This document shows positions 34,030-43,419 of a stretch of 64,000 nucleotides of DNA, piece by piece. The translations under genes and the position numbers were made by a program. Numbering within the stretch: position 1 is the first letter of the stretch; every line of letters begins with the position of its first letter. Under the pieces are notes generated by a model. It worked only from the letters and a program-made list of their open reading frames with translations, had not been told where the DNA came from and made no database searches. The stretch lies in NCBI GenBank assembly GCA_913058575.1, contig CAJXRF010000015.1:1-64000 (forward strand). Reading direction: 5' to 3'. The DNA comes from an uncultured Bermanella sp. (GTDB taxonomy: Bacteria; Pseudomonadota; Gammaproteobacteria; Pseudomonadales; Oceanobacteraceae).

Positions 34030-34097
34030 CTGTCCTATTAGGCCGGTATTTATGATATAAATAGCGCAATATTTAACAAATTTCCGCGGTATTTAAA

Positions 34098-34982
34098 ATG
34101 GATGAATTTCGTAATGTTGGCATCATTGGCCGACTTAACAGCGCTAAGGTTATCGAAACCATTAAGCGCTTGCGACGTTTTTTGGCCTCAGAAGGCATTA
34201 ACATCATTCTGGAGGAGAAAATTGCTTCCGTTATGATGGGTCACGGTCTACAGGTTTGCAGCCCTAAAATGATGGGTGAAATTTGTGATTTAGTAATTGT
34301 GGTGGGTGGTGACGGGAGCTTACTGGGCGCTGCTCGGGCGTTGGCGAAATCGAATGTGCCCATTTTAGGGGTTAACCGTGGTCGTTTAGGGTTTCTAACC
34401 GATATTAGTCCCAATAACCTTGAAGAAAAAGTAGCCGAGGTATTAGAAGGGCAGTACGTTACCGAACGGCGCTTTATGCTGGAAGCCGAAGTGAAAAGAA
34501 ATGGTGAACCCATAGGGTATGGCGAAGCACTTAATGATGTGATCCTACACCCGGGTAAATCAGCCCGTATGATTGCCTTTGATTTAACCATCGAGGGTCA
34601 GTTTGTATACCACCAGCGCAGTGATGGCATGATTGTCAGTACTCCCACTGGATCAACTGCTTATTCGTTAAGTGGCGGCGGCCCCATCATGCATCCTAAA
34701 TTAGATGCGGTGGCGTTAGTACCCATGTTTCCCCATACATTGAGTTCTCGTCCAATCGTGGTGGATGCCAACAGTGAAATTAAAATCACCATCAGTGAAG
34801 AAATCGACATCTATCCGCAGATCAGTTGTGATGGTCAAGTGCATATAACCGCGGCTCCTGGGGATACCGTGACCATTCGCAAACTGGCTCATAAGGCTCG
34901 CCTGATTCACCCTGTGGATCATGATTTTTACGAAACTTGCCGCACTAAACTTGGCTGGGCAGCCCAAAACGGAGAAGGCTAG
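34098..34982 (+). CDS. nadK: NAD kinase
   Basis: 294-aa enzyme phosphorylating NAD+ to NADP+ with ATP. GGDGS lies near residue 72 (VIVVGGDGSLLGAAR), then NRGRLGFLTD, the NE/D-type block ALNDVILHPGKSARM, and the glycine-rich TPTGSTAYSLSGGGPIMHP with DGMIVST. Length matches the bacterial enzyme (292–296 aa). Its stop is one base before the start of the metallophosphatase gene, so the two are translated together. Confidence 0.95.
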   Translation: MDEFRNVGIIGRLNSAKVIETIKRLRRFLASEGINIILEEKIASVMMGHGLQVCSPKMMGEICDLVIVVGGDGSLLGAARALAKSNVPILGVNRGRLGFLTDISPNNLEEKVAEVLEGQYVTERRFMLEAEVKRNGEPIGYGEALNDVILHPGKSARMIAFDLTIEGQFVYHQRSDGMIVSTPTGSTAYSLSGGGPIMHPKLDAVALVPMFPHTLSSRPIVVDANSEIKITISEEIDIYPQISCDGQVHITAAPGDTVTIRKLAHKARLIHPVDHDFYETCRTKLGWAAQNGEG

Positions 34983-34983
34983 C

Positions 34984-35946
34984 ATGGCTGCTGTGCAGGG
35001 CTATGATCTTATTGGTGATGTGCACGGCTGCGGTAAAACCCTGTGTGCTTTGCTTGAGCAAATGGAATATAAAAAGATCAATGGTGTTTATCAGCATAAG
35101 AGCCGTAAAGTGGTTTTTATTGGTGACATCGTCGATCGAGGCCCTAATATTCGATTGGCATTAACCGTTGTGCGCGACATGGTTGAACATGGACATGCTC
35201 ATTTGATCATGGGGAATCATGAATACAATGTCTTGGCTTTTTGTACACCTTCAAGACCTGGAAGCCCATACCCTCATTTACGTGAGCACACTTCACGAAA
35301 CAGTTTTATTGTAGATGAAACGTTAAAGCAGTTTGCCCCTTACCCGCAAGAATGGCGCGACCACTTGTCTTGGTTTTTAACATTGCCTTTATATCAAGAA
35401 TTTGAACACTTCAGAGCGGTGCATGCTTGCTGGGATCAAGAACTCATTAATGAAATGGAAGCCACTCAGGGCTGCAATCATATGAATGAGGAGTTTTTAC
35501 ATGCCTCCATGGACCGTGATTCATTTGCTGGACGTTTGGTTGATCGCTTAACAAGAGGGACGGCTCTTAAATTACCTGATGGGCGCAGTATTACCGCCAA
35601 AGACGGTTTTGTTAGGCACTTCTTTCGAACTAAATTTTGGGAGTTAGACCCTGTTGTGTATGACGAAGTGGTGTTTCAGCCCGACCCTTTACCGGAAGAT
35701 ATCGCTGAGCGCCCCATAACCGACAGTGATCGAGCACAGCTTCATTATTATGCTCCTGAAGAGAAAGCATTGTTTATTGGCCATTACTGGATGAAAGGCA
35801 TTCCTGGCCCTATAACTCCAAATATCGCTTGCCTTGATTACAGTGCGGTGAAATATGGGCGCTTGGCAGCTTATCGAATGGATAGTGAAACACACTTAGA
35901 TCCCAGCAAATTTGTTTGGGTACGTGTTGATCGCAAAGAAGATTAA
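34984..35946 (+). CDS. metallophosphoesterase (Ser/Thr phosphatase-like)
   Basis: 320 aa from ATG 34984, which has a strong GGAGAAGG site; the frame extends 21 codons upstream inside nadK. Calcineurin-like motifs appear in order: GDVHGCGKT, VFIGDIVDRGP, MGNHEYN, then the late His in AVHACWD and IGHYWMKG. It is predicted to use two metals to hydrolyse phosphoesters in the cytosol. Coupled to nadK and followed two bases later by a rhomboid gene. The natural substrate is unknown; a link to NADP turnover is only positional. Confidence 0.85.
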   Translation: MAAVQGYDLIGDVHGCGKTLCALLEQMEYKKINGVYQHKSRKVVFIGDIVDRGPNIRLALTVVRDMVEHGHAHLIMGNHEYNVLAFCTPSRPGSPYPHLREHTSRNSFIVDETLKQFAPYPQEWRDHLSWFLTLPLYQEFEHFRAVHACWDQELINEMEATQGCNHMNEEFLHASMDRDSFAGRLVDRLTRGTALKLPDGRSITAKDGFVRHFFRTKFWELDPVVYDEVVFQPDPLPEDIAERPITDSDRAQLHYYAPEEKALFIGHYWMKGIPGPITPNIACLDYSAVKYGRLAAYRMDSETHLDPSKFVWVRVDRKED

Positions 35947-35948
35947 TC

Positions 35949-36746
35949 ATGCCATTAGCATTTGTTTTTGATAATCAACACGCTCTGGAAAAGATTCTAC
36001 CTAAATTAGATAAGCAAGCTATCGCTTACCAAGTGAAGACGAGCGGTGCTAAAACAGAGCTTTGGGTAAATGACCCGAATGCTGCGCTGGCTGTAAAAAA
36101 ATATTGCCAAAGGCAGTTTTTAAATCAGCAAAGAACTGTGAACATTAAAAACCTTAAAGCCGCACCAGTGACTAGCGCGTTAATCGTGATTAGTTTGCTG
36201 GTGGCGTTAGTGACTCAGCTGGGAAGTCATTTTATTGAGCTGTTTTTAATGGCGCAAATGCAGTACTACCCAAGGGACTGGTTTTACTATGACGGGGCTG
36301 GCTTTGCATGGCATGCCATAAGCCCTATATTTCTGCACTTTAGTATTGAGCACTTAGTATTTAATGCATTGTCACTTTGGTATTTAGGGAGTGTTCTTGA
36401 GCGCAGTGTAGGGCATGTATTTTATAGTGGCATGATCGTTTTGTTGGGATTGCTGGGTAACTTCGCTCAGCTTTGGGCGTCAGGCCCATTATTTGGTGGC
36501 CTGTCTGGTGTGGTTTATGGCTTGATGGCGTTTGCGTGCGTGTATCAATATTTTAAGCAGGATTTAGGCATTCCTAAAGCACTTTTTTATGTGGCTGCCA
36601 TATGGCTTTTATTGGGCGTGAGCGGCGTATTTTCCAGTATTGGACTTTTCAATATGGCCAATGCTGCCCATATGGGAGGCTTGTTAGGAGGGTTGATTTT
36701 CTCTCTTGCCTATCTTGGCTTTGAAAAAATTAAGCCGCTAAATTAA
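35949..36746 (+). CDS. glpG: rhomboid intramembrane protease GlpG-like
   Basis: 265 aa with an N-terminal cytoplasmic domain (about 1–70) like the GlpG N-domain and then six membrane spans. Oxyanion region ISPIFLHFSIEHLVFNALSLWYLG (HxxxN), catalytic Ser in GGLSGVVYGL and His in ANAAHMGGLLGG. It cleaves transmembrane segments of membrane proteins. It is distinct from the rhombosortase at 31.5–32.1 kb. Part of the nadK–pepN run. Confidence 0.87.
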   Translation: MPLAFVFDNQHALEKILPKLDKQAIAYQVKTSGAKTELWVNDPNAALAVKKYCQRQFLNQQRTVNIKNLKAAPVTSALIVISLLVALVTQLGSHFIELFLMAQMQYYPRDWFYYDGAGFAWHAISPIFLHFSIEHLVFNALSLWYLGSVLERSVGHVFYSGMIVLLGLLGNFAQLWASGPLFGGLSGVVYGLMAFACVYQYFKQDLGIPKALFYVAAIWLLLGVSGVFSSIGLFNMANAAHMGGLLGGLIFSLAYLGFEKIKPLN

Positions 36747-36771
36747 TTGAAAATATCTAGAGAATTGAAAA

Positions 36772-37026
36772 ATGAATGTTGATGAATTAATTAATGCCAT
36801 GACACCTGAAATTTATTTGAATATGAAGCAAGCCGTTGAGTTGGGGCGCTGGGGTGATGGGCGCATCATGACAAAAGAGCAGAAATCTCATTCACTTGAA
36901 GCATTAATACGTTATGAGCATCTGAATAATATCGCCGAGACAGACCGGGTGGGTTATGTGGATATGAGCAACAAACGAAAAAAGAAAGCCGCCAACGACA
37001 CGCAAACCATTAAAATTATTGAGTAA
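36772..37026 (+). CDS. DUF1315 (YeaC-like) small protein
   Basis: 84-aa soluble protein: MNVDELINAMTPEIYLNMKQAVELGRWGDGRIMTKEQK…LEALIRYEHLN matches DUF1315/YeaC of proteobacteria, function unknown. The C-terminus is basic (NKRKKKAAND). Located 25 bases after the rhomboid gene in the conserved nadK–pepN order. Confidence 0.85.
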   Translation: MNVDELINAMTPEIYLNMKQAVELGRWGDGRIMTKEQKSHSLEALIRYEHLNNIAETDRVGYVDMSNKRKKKAANDTQTIKIIE

Positions 37027-37072
37027 TTTTTAGTCTCAATTTATTTACACTTATTTATGTAGAACATTATTT

Positions 37073-37897
37073 ATGGCATACCAGGGTTACCTTCGAAAAA
37101 TGCACATCTCACCAGAAGCTGGGATTGCGCAATACCAGCTGAGATTAGATGAGCAATTAATATCCCTCAATGAAAAGATTGGTCAGCCGATACGCATAGA
37201 GTACCAAGGGGATATTAAGTGTCAGGAATGCCAACGAAAAACCAATAAAAGTTTTGCGCAAGGGTATTGCTATCCATGTTTTAGTAAATTAGCGCAATGT
37301 GATCGCTGCATAATGAGCCCAGAAAAATGTCACTATGATCAAGGTACATGCCGTGACCCTAAGTGGGGAGAGGAATTCTGCATGCAGGATCATATTGTGT
37401 ATTTAGCCAATTCATCGGGCATAAAAGTGGGCATTACTCGTCACAGTCAAGTGCCCACCCGTTGGTTGGATCAGGGCGCCATGCAGGCCATGCCAATAGC
37501 TCGGGTGGCTACCCGACAATTGTCGGGTTTACTTGAAGTGATCTTTAAGCAGCACGTGGCTGACAAAACTAATTGGCGCACACTGTTAAAACAAGATGCA
37601 GATGAATTGGATTTAGCGCAAAAAAGAGATGAGCTGTTTGAATTGTGTCACGAAGAAATAGAAGAGTTGCAAGCTGAATATGGTTTGCAAGCCGTTCAGC
37701 TGGTTTACGATGGTTTTCAAGACGCATTTAAATACCCAGTGACCCAATACCCAACCAAGGTCAGCAGTTTTAACCTAGATAAAAACCCTGTGGTTGAAGG
37801 GACGTTAATGGGAATTAAAGGGCAGTATTTAATTCTTGATAGCGGAGTTATTAACCTACGAAAATATACATCTTATCACGTTGCCATTGATTGCTAA
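37073..37897 (+). CDS. DUF2797 zinc-finger-like protein
   Basis: 274 aa with a four-Cys motif CQECQ…YCYPCF (about residues 50–70), followed by CDRCIMSPEKCHYDQGTC, then the family core VYLANSSGIKVGITRHSQVPTRWLDQGA and ARVATRQLSGLLE, which resembles a GIY-YIG-like fold. DUF2797 proteins are conserved but uncharacterised; nucleic-acid binding is plausible from the zinc cluster. It is followed 16 bases later by pepN. Confidence 0.82.
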   Translation: MAYQGYLRKMHISPEAGIAQYQLRLDEQLISLNEKIGQPIRIEYQGDIKCQECQRKTNKSFAQGYCYPCFSKLAQCDRCIMSPEKCHYDQGTCRDPKWGEEFCMQDHIVYLANSSGIKVGITRHSQVPTRWLDQGAMQAMPIARVATRQLSGLLEVIFKQHVADKTNWRTLLKQDADELDLAQKRDELFELCHEEIEELQAEYGLQAVQLVYDGFQDAFKYPVTQYPTKVSSFNLDKNPVVEGTLMGIKGQYLILDSGVINLRKYTSYHVAIDC

Positions 37898-37913
37898 TTT
37901 AAGGGATACTTTA

Positions 37914-40568
37914 ATGAAAGATGCTCAGCCAAAAGCGATATTTTTAAAAGATTATCAAGCGCCAGATTACTTGATCGAAGAAACTCAATTAACCTTTGAG
38001 TTATTTGAAGATTACGCCATTGTTTCATCAAATTTGAAGATGGCTCTCAATAAAAGTTCGAATGCATCGCCCACATCTAATTTAGTATTAGACGGCCAAG
38101 AGCTTGAGCTATTAAGCATCGCAGTAGATGGTGTTGCTCGTGATGAAAGTCAATACATATTAACCCCAGATACATTGACTCTTGGTGATTTGCCCGAGCA
38201 ATTTAACCTTTCGATTCAAACCAAAATAAAGCCTCAGGAAAATACCGCTTTAGAAGGCTTATATAAATCCAGCAAAATGTTCTGTACCCAGTGTGAAGCC
38301 CAAGGCTTTCGTCGCATCACTTATTACCTTGACCGCCCTGATGTAATGAGCGTTTTTGAAACACGTATTATTGCCGATAAAAGTAAGTACCCCGTTTTAT
38401 TATCAAACGGAAATCTTTGCGAAACCCAAGAGCTGGAAAATGACCGTCATTTAGCGGTCTGGCAGGACCCACACAAGAAACCTTGTTATCTATTTGCTTT
38501 GGTTGCAGGGGACTTGCAAAACATTGAAAGCATCTTTACCACTCAATCGGGTACCGATGTGACGTTACGTATTTATGTGGAGCCACAAAACATAGATAAG
38601 TGTGATTACGCCATGGATTCGCTAATTCGTGCCATGAAATGGGACGAAGAAGTATATGGTCGCGAATATGATTTAAATATTTTCAATATCGTAGCGGTTG
38701 ATGATTTTAATATGGGGGCCATGGAGAATAAGAGTTTAAATATATTTAATACCTCTTGTGTATTGGCTAACCCAAAAACGGCCACTGACTCAGCTTACCA
38801 GCGAATTGAAGCGGTGGTGGCGCATGAGTATTTCCACAATTGGTCTGGTAATCGAGTCACTTGTCGCGACTGGTTTCAGTTAAGTCTTAAAGAAGGCTTT
38901 ACTGTTTTCAGAGACGCTGAATTTTCCGCCGATATGAGTTCTGCCACTGTTAAGCGCATTGAAGATGCGACCTTACTTCGAACGGTGCAATTTGCTGAAG
39001 ATGCAGGTCCCATGGCCCATGCTATTTTACCGGCCTCTTTCATTGAAATTTCAAATTTTTATACTGTGACTATTTATGAAAAAGGCGCGGAAGTGGTGCG
39101 CATGATTCATAACTTATTAGGGGCTGATTTATTTCGAAAGGGCTCAGATTTGTACTTTGAGCGCCATGATGGACAAGCAGTTACCACTGAAGATTTCGTT
39201 AAGGCCATGGAAGATGCCAGTGGCATAGATTTACGACAATTTAGAAATTGGTACCACCAAGCGGGTACCCCATCTTTGCAAGTAACTGACCACTATGATC
39301 AAGCTAGTCAGCAGTATCAATTAACGATCTCTCAGACTTGCTCTGAAACAGCAGAGTCAATTAAAAAACAGCCGTTTCATATTCCTGTTGAAATCGGGTT
39401 GATGCTCGACGATGGAAGTGAGTGTGAGCTTGATTGCATCTCAGGCGGAGAGTTTAATGCTCAAACTCAGGTGTTGGCACTAAAAGAAGCTCAACAAACA
39501 TTTGTGTTCGCAAATGTACCAAGTAAGCCTGTTCCTTCCTTGCTAAGGCGCTTTAGTGCCCCGGTTAAGCTGCACTATGGTTACGATTCAGATCAGTTAT
39601 TGTTTCTAATGGCCAATGATAGCGATGGCTTTAATCGTTGGGATGCCGGGCAAACGTTGGCATCGGGTATTATCTTAGATTTAGCAGATGATGTGTTAGC
39701 GGGTAAAACTTTGCAGCTTGACAGCAAGTTCACTTCGGTTTTTGCGCAATTGCTAAATCAACAAGACATAGACAAGGCTATGTTGGCTCATATGCTGACT
39801 CTGCCTAGTTTGAACTTTCTAATTGAGCAGCAAAACCCGGCTCAAATTCATGCTCTGTACAGTGCTCGCACCTTTGTGAGGCAAACCTTGGCCCGTGAAC
39901 TTCACGAGCAATTTCATGAAACCTATCTAAGTAATGTCGATTCAGGCGTTTATTCACCTAAGCCTGACGCCATGGCACAGCGCGCTTTAAAGAACCTATG
40001 TCTGCAATATTTAACTGAAAGTGGCCAGGAGGAATATCTAAATATTGCCCTGAAACAGTTTGAAGTGGCCAACAATATGACCGATCAAAGTGCTGCTTTG
40101 TCTGCCATTGTTAATAGCCATTTTCAAGCAGCTGCACAGGATGTATTAGCTCAATTCTATGAGCAATGGAAGTCAGAGCCGTTAGTGGTGAACCTGTGGT
40201 TAAGTATTCAGGCTGGTAGTGACCGCCTTGAGGGGGTTAAAGCGGTCAATGCGCTTATGGCTCACGAAGCGTTTGACATGAAAAACCCAAATAAGGTGAG
40301 ATCTGTCATTGGGGTGTTTGCAGGGCAAAACTTAAGGCATTTTCATGGGGTCCAAGGAGATGGCTATCAGTGGCTAGCAGATAGAATTATCGAGCTAGAC
40401 AAGCTGAACCCACAAATAGCATCAAGGTTGTTAGGGCCTTTGACCAAATGGAAGCGGCTGGCCAAAGAAAACAGCATTATGATGAAAGAAGCCTTGGATA
40501 AAATTCAAAATAGCGGTAGTTTGTCGAAAGATGTCTATGAAGTTGTCAGTAAAAGTCTAGTAAACTGA
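37914..40568 (+). CDS. pepN: aminopeptidase N
   Basis: 884-aa M1 zinc aminopeptidase (E. coli PepN is 870). ATG 37914 has AAGGGA at 37901–37906; the frame begins 26 codons upstream within DUF2797. Motifs: substrate anchor GAMENKSLNIFN, zinc site VVAHEYFHNWSGNRVTCRDWFQLSLKEG with the distal Glu, and the catalytic Tyr region NFYTVTIYEKGAEVVRM. A C-terminal helical domain (about 540–884) is intact. It removes N-terminal residues from cytosolic peptides during protein turnover. Confidence 0.94.
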   Translation: MKDAQPKAIFLKDYQAPDYLIEETQLTFELFEDYAIVSSNLKMALNKSSNASPTSNLVLDGQELELLSIAVDGVARDESQYILTPDTLTLGDLPEQFNLSIQTKIKPQENTALEGLYKSSKMFCTQCEAQGFRRITYYLDRPDVMSVFETRIIADKSKYPVLLSNGNLCETQELENDRHLAVWQDPHKKPCYLFALVAGDLQNIESIFTTQSGTDVTLRIYVEPQNIDKCDYAMDSLIRAMKWDEEVYGREYDLNIFNIVAVDDFNMGAMENKSLNIFNTSCVLANPKTATDSAYQRIEAVVAHEYFHNWSGNRVTCRDWFQLSLKEGFTVFRDAEFSADMSSATVKRIEDATLLRTVQFAEDAGPMAHAILPASFIEISNFYTVTIYEKGAEVVRMIHNLLGADLFRKGSDLYFERHDGQAVTTEDFVKAMEDASGIDLRQFRNWYHQAGTPSLQVTDHYDQASQQYQLTISQTCSETAESIKKQPFHIPVEIGLMLDDGSECELDCISGGEFNAQTQVLALKEAQQTFVFANVPSKPVPSLLRRFSAPVKLHYGYDSDQLLFLMANDSDGFNRWDAGQTLASGIILDLADDVLAGKTLQLDSKFTSVFAQLLNQQDIDKAMLAHMLTLPSLNFLIEQQNPAQIHALYSARTFVRQTLARELHEQFHETYLSNVDSGVYSPKPDAMAQRALKNLCLQYLTESGQEEYLNIALKQFEVANNMTDQSAALSAIVNSHFQAAAQDVLAQFYEQWKSEPLVVNLWLSIQAGSDRLEGVKAVNALMAHEAFDMKNPNKVRSVIGVFAGQNLRHFHGVQGDGYQWLADRIIELDKLNPQIASRLLGPLTKWKRLAKENSIMMKEALDKIQNSGSLSKDVYEVVSKSLVN

Positions 40569-40599
40569 GTTATTCTAGATTTCTTTATGGAATAGACGT

Positions 40600-40640
40600 A
40601 CCAGTGGCGTATTTGGTTGTATGACACTGGTTTATTTTAT
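40600..40640 (+). terminator. probable pepN terminator
   Basis: Stem ACCAGTG (40600–40606) / CACTGGT (40625–40631) with an 18-base loop, followed by TTATTTTAT, 32 bases after the pepN stop. Confidence 0.6.
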
Positions 40641-40747
40641 ATGCTAGGCCAATAATAATAAATTGCATGTCGAAGTTGAAACTCCTGTGCTAATTTCGCT
40701 AGCTACAGCTGTGGTCATTCTTAGTCGTGGCTGGAGGTATAATAAAA

Positions 40748-42115
40748 ATGAAAAAGACAAGTATCTTGTTAACCAGTTTGTGTATTACCTTAAGTTTGAG
40801 CTCAATAGTTCAGGCAAAGGTGTCCAAACAAGAAGCCAAAAAACTAGGCACAACCCTGACCCCATTGGGTGGAGAAGTGGCTGGTAATGCAGATGGATCC
40901 ATACCTGAATGGCGTGGTGGCATCCAATTTCCCCCTAATTCCTATAAACAGCCAGGTCAACATCACCCAGACCCATTTCCAAGTGATGTACCTCTATTTA
41001 CTATTACCGCAGAAAACATGGGCAAATATTCCAAGTTTCTGAGTGATGGTCAAAAAGCGTTATTCAAAGCGTACCCAGCCACTTTTAAAATGCCCATCTA
41101 TAAGACTCGTCGTACCGCTTCTGCACCTCAGTGGATATACGACAAAACATTTAAGAATGCCACTTCAGCCCAATTGGTTAAAGATGGTAACGGCTTTACA
41201 GAGGCAGTGGGTGGAACCCCTTTCCCGATTCCTCAAAGTGGCTTAGAAGTGCTTTGGAATCACAATACTCGCTGGCGTGGTGAGTATGGAATTCGCAGAG
41301 CATCAGAAGTAGCCGTGCAACGAGATGGTAATTACAGTCTGATTACCACACAAGCCGAAGTAGACCATAACTATAATAAAAGAGGCATGACAGCAGAAGA
41401 ATTAAACAATGTCTTGTTTTACTACCTCTCTTTCACAAAGGCACCCGCCCGTTTAGCCGGTGGTGCCGTGTTAGCCCATGATACCTTGAATCAAATGACA
41501 GAGCCTCGCCGAGCTTGGGGCTACAATGCAGGTCAGCGCCGTGTTCGTAAAGCGCCTAACCTAGCTTACGATACACCGGTAGCCGCAGCAGATGGCCTGC
41601 GTACCATTGATGAAACCGATATGTTTAACGGCTCACCTAGCCGTTACGATTGGAAACTAATTGGTAAAAAAGAAGTCTTTATTCCTTACAACAATTATCG
41701 AGTGGGTTCTCCTGAGGTTTCTTACGAGAAATTGCTATTGGCTGGTCACTTAAATACCGATTACACCCGTTATGAAAAGCACCGTGTTTGGGTAGTTGAA
41801 GCCACATTGAAATCAGGACAGCGTCATATCTATCATAAACGTCGTTTACACATAGATGAAGATAGCTGGAATGCAGCGGTAATTGATTTATACGATGAAC
41901 GTGGTGAGTTATGGCGCGTCAGCATGGCTTATTTGAAGAATTTCTATGAGTTGCCGGGAGTATGGACAAGTATGGATGTGTTCCATGACATTCAAGCGCG
42001 TCGATATCATGTTCAAGGAATGGACAATGAAGAACGAACCACCATTGACTTTAGTCAGGTTTCACCAGGTGCTCGCTACTTTACTCCACAGGAATTACGC
42101 CGCCGCGGTCGATAA
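40748..42115 (+). CDS. DUF1329 exported protein
   Basis: 455 aa from ATG 40748 with GGAGGT at 40732–40737. Signal peptide MKKTSILLTSLCITLSLSSIVQA, then the DUF1329 pattern: LGTTLTPLGGEVAGNADGSIPEWRGG, PAPARLAGGAVLAHDTLNQ-like block, RRAWGYNAGQRRVRKAPNLAYD, DWKLIGKKEVFIPYN and RHIYHKRRLHIDEDSW. The fold is LolA-like, with a large hydrophobic cavity, so lipid or hydrophobic ligand handling in the periplasm is likely. It leads a three-gene cluster with YCF48 and MMPL proteins; the usual fourth partner, DUF1302, is absent here. Confidence 0.87.
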   Translation: MKKTSILLTSLCITLSLSSIVQAKVSKQEAKKLGTTLTPLGGEVAGNADGSIPEWRGGIQFPPNSYKQPGQHHPDPFPSDVPLFTITAENMGKYSKFLSDGQKALFKAYPATFKMPIYKTRRTASAPQWIYDKTFKNATSAQLVKDGNGFTEAVGGTPFPIPQSGLEVLWNHNTRWRGEYGIRRASEVAVQRDGNYSLITTQAEVDHNYNKRGMTAEELNNVLFYYLSFTKAPARLAGGAVLAHDTLNQMTEPRRAWGYNAGQRRVRKAPNLAYDTPVAAADGLRTIDETDMFNGSPSRYDWKLIGKKEVFIPYNNYRVGSPEVSYEKLLLAGHLNTDYTRYEKHRVWVVEATLKSGQRHIYHKRRLHIDEDSWNAAVIDLYDERGELWRVSMAYLKNFYELPGVWTSMDVFHDIQARRYHVQGMDNEERTTIDFSQVSPGARYFTPQELRRRGR

Positions 42116-42134
42116 AATAATAAAAAGCTTGTAC

Positions 42135-42158
42135 AAGCAGTGCTCTCTTGCACTGCTT
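42135..42158 (+). other. intercistronic hairpin between DUF1329 and YCF48 genes
   Basis: Perfect 9-bp stem AAGCAGTGC (42135–42143) / GCACTGCTT (42150–42158), loop TCTCTT, then an AT-rich stretch without an immediate T-run. It is probably an mRNA stabiliser or partial terminator that sets the ratio of the two products. Confidence 0.65.
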
Positions 42159-42198
42159 AATTATAAATATAAAAAATAATTTTTTTGGAGATTTACAG

Positions 42199-43410
42199 AT
42201 GCGATCACTGTGTTCAGTGCGCGCCATGTTTGGTGCTGTCACCCGTAGTGTGGGGAGCGGTGCTTTAATAGCGACTTTTGCATTCACTTCTTTGCAATCC
42301 CAAGCCCAGTGGCAGGATCCATTGCAAACCCCTGCCATGAAAACCCTTAAAGCTCCCCAATCTTTATTGCTGGATGTTGTCTCAGCAGGTGACCGTTTAG
42401 TGGCGGTTGGCGAGCGTGGCCATATTATTTTTAGTGATGACGATGGCTTTAGCTGGTCTCAAGCAAATGTCCCTGTGATTACTACCTTAACTGGGATTTA
42501 CTTCGTAGATGCCACCACAGGTTGGGCCATTGGTCATGATGCCGTAGTTCTGAAAACTGACGATGCAGGTAAAACCTGGGTTAAGCAGTTTGATGGCTTT
42601 GAAGCCAACAAAATGGTGCTAGAACAAGCCAAGCAAGTGAAAGCAGAGCTTGAAGATGAACTTAAAAAAGTCAATGTCATGGGGAATTCTTCGCGCATTT
42701 CTGATGTGGAAGAAGCCTTAGAAAATGCAGAATACGCATTAGAAGATGCCTTTATTGATTTTGAAGATAAATCAACCAAGCCATTATTGGATGTTTGGTT
42801 TAAAAACAAGCAAAACGGTTTTGTGATTGGTGCTTACGGCATGATCTTCAAAACGACAGATGGTGGTAATAGCTGGAATGACTGGTCAAGCCACGTAGAA
42901 AACCCTGATCGATTCCACTTAAACAGCATTGCAGATGCTGGCGATGGTCGTTTAATGATTGTAGGTGAAGCTGGACTAATGCTGCGTACAGTTAATGGTG
43001 GCGATCAGTGGGATCAAATGTTCAGCCCTTATGAGGGGTCCTTCTTTGGCGTGACCAGTTTAAATAAACAAGGTGTTCAATTTGCCTTTGGTTTACGTGG
43101 AAATTTAGCGCGCAGTGATAACTTTGGTAGCAGTTGGAAATTAATGAATACTCACACTGAGCAAAGCCTTATTGGTGGTACAGATCGACTGGGTCGAGTG
43201 GCTTACATTGTGGGTAATGGCGGCGCATTTATTAAGGGGATTGATGTGGGCCGTAAGTGGGAAAGTAAGATTCGTGCTGGTCGTGGCAGTGCCGCAGCCA
43301 TTATAGAAAGTAAAGCAGGCCATTTTGTATTAGTGGGCGAAAATGGTGTGGAGCTCTTAGATAAACTGGGCGATCGTTTATCTGTTTCCATCAAGAGCGT
43401 AGAGGGTTAG
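42199..43410 (+). CDS. exported YCF48/BNR-repeat beta-propeller protein
   Basis: 403 aa from ATG 42199 (TTGGAG site; the frame begins 17 codons earlier). A signal peptide of about 37 aa ends near SLQSQAQ. YCF48-type blades carry repeated TDDAGKTW, TTDGGNSW and TVNGGDQW motifs (Asp-box-like). Between the second and third blades is a charged helical insert of about 65 aa (KMVLEQAKQVKAELEDELKKV…EEALENAEYALEDAF), predicted coiled coil. Homologues in plants and cyanobacteria act in photosystem assembly; in proteobacteria the family sits with DUF1329 and MMPL genes, probably as a periplasmic scaffold. Confidence 0.85.
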   Translation: MRSLCSVRAMFGAVTRSVGSGALIATFAFTSLQSQAQWQDPLQTPAMKTLKAPQSLLLDVVSAGDRLVAVGERGHIIFSDDDGFSWSQANVPVITTLTGIYFVDATTGWAIGHDAVVLKTDDAGKTWVKQFDGFEANKMVLEQAKQVKAELEDELKKVNVMGNSSRISDVEEALENAEYALEDAFIDFEDKSTKPLLDVWFKNKQNGFVIGAYGMIFKTTDGGNSWNDWSSHVENPDRFHLNSIADAGDGRLMIVGEAGLMLRTVNGGDQWDQMFSPYEGSFFGVTSLNKQGVQFAFGLRGNLARSDNFGSSWKLMNTHTEQSLIGGTDRLGRVAYIVGNGGAFIKGIDVGRKWESKIRAGRGSAAAIIESKAGHFVLVGENGVELLDKLGDRLSVSIKSVEG

Positions 43411-43419
43411 GAGATTAAA

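Noticed and set aside
40663-40887. A 74-aa plus-strand frame overlapping the DUF1329 start.
   Set aside because: It lies out of frame with the signal-peptide start at 40748, which has a strong ribosome site, and shows no domain.
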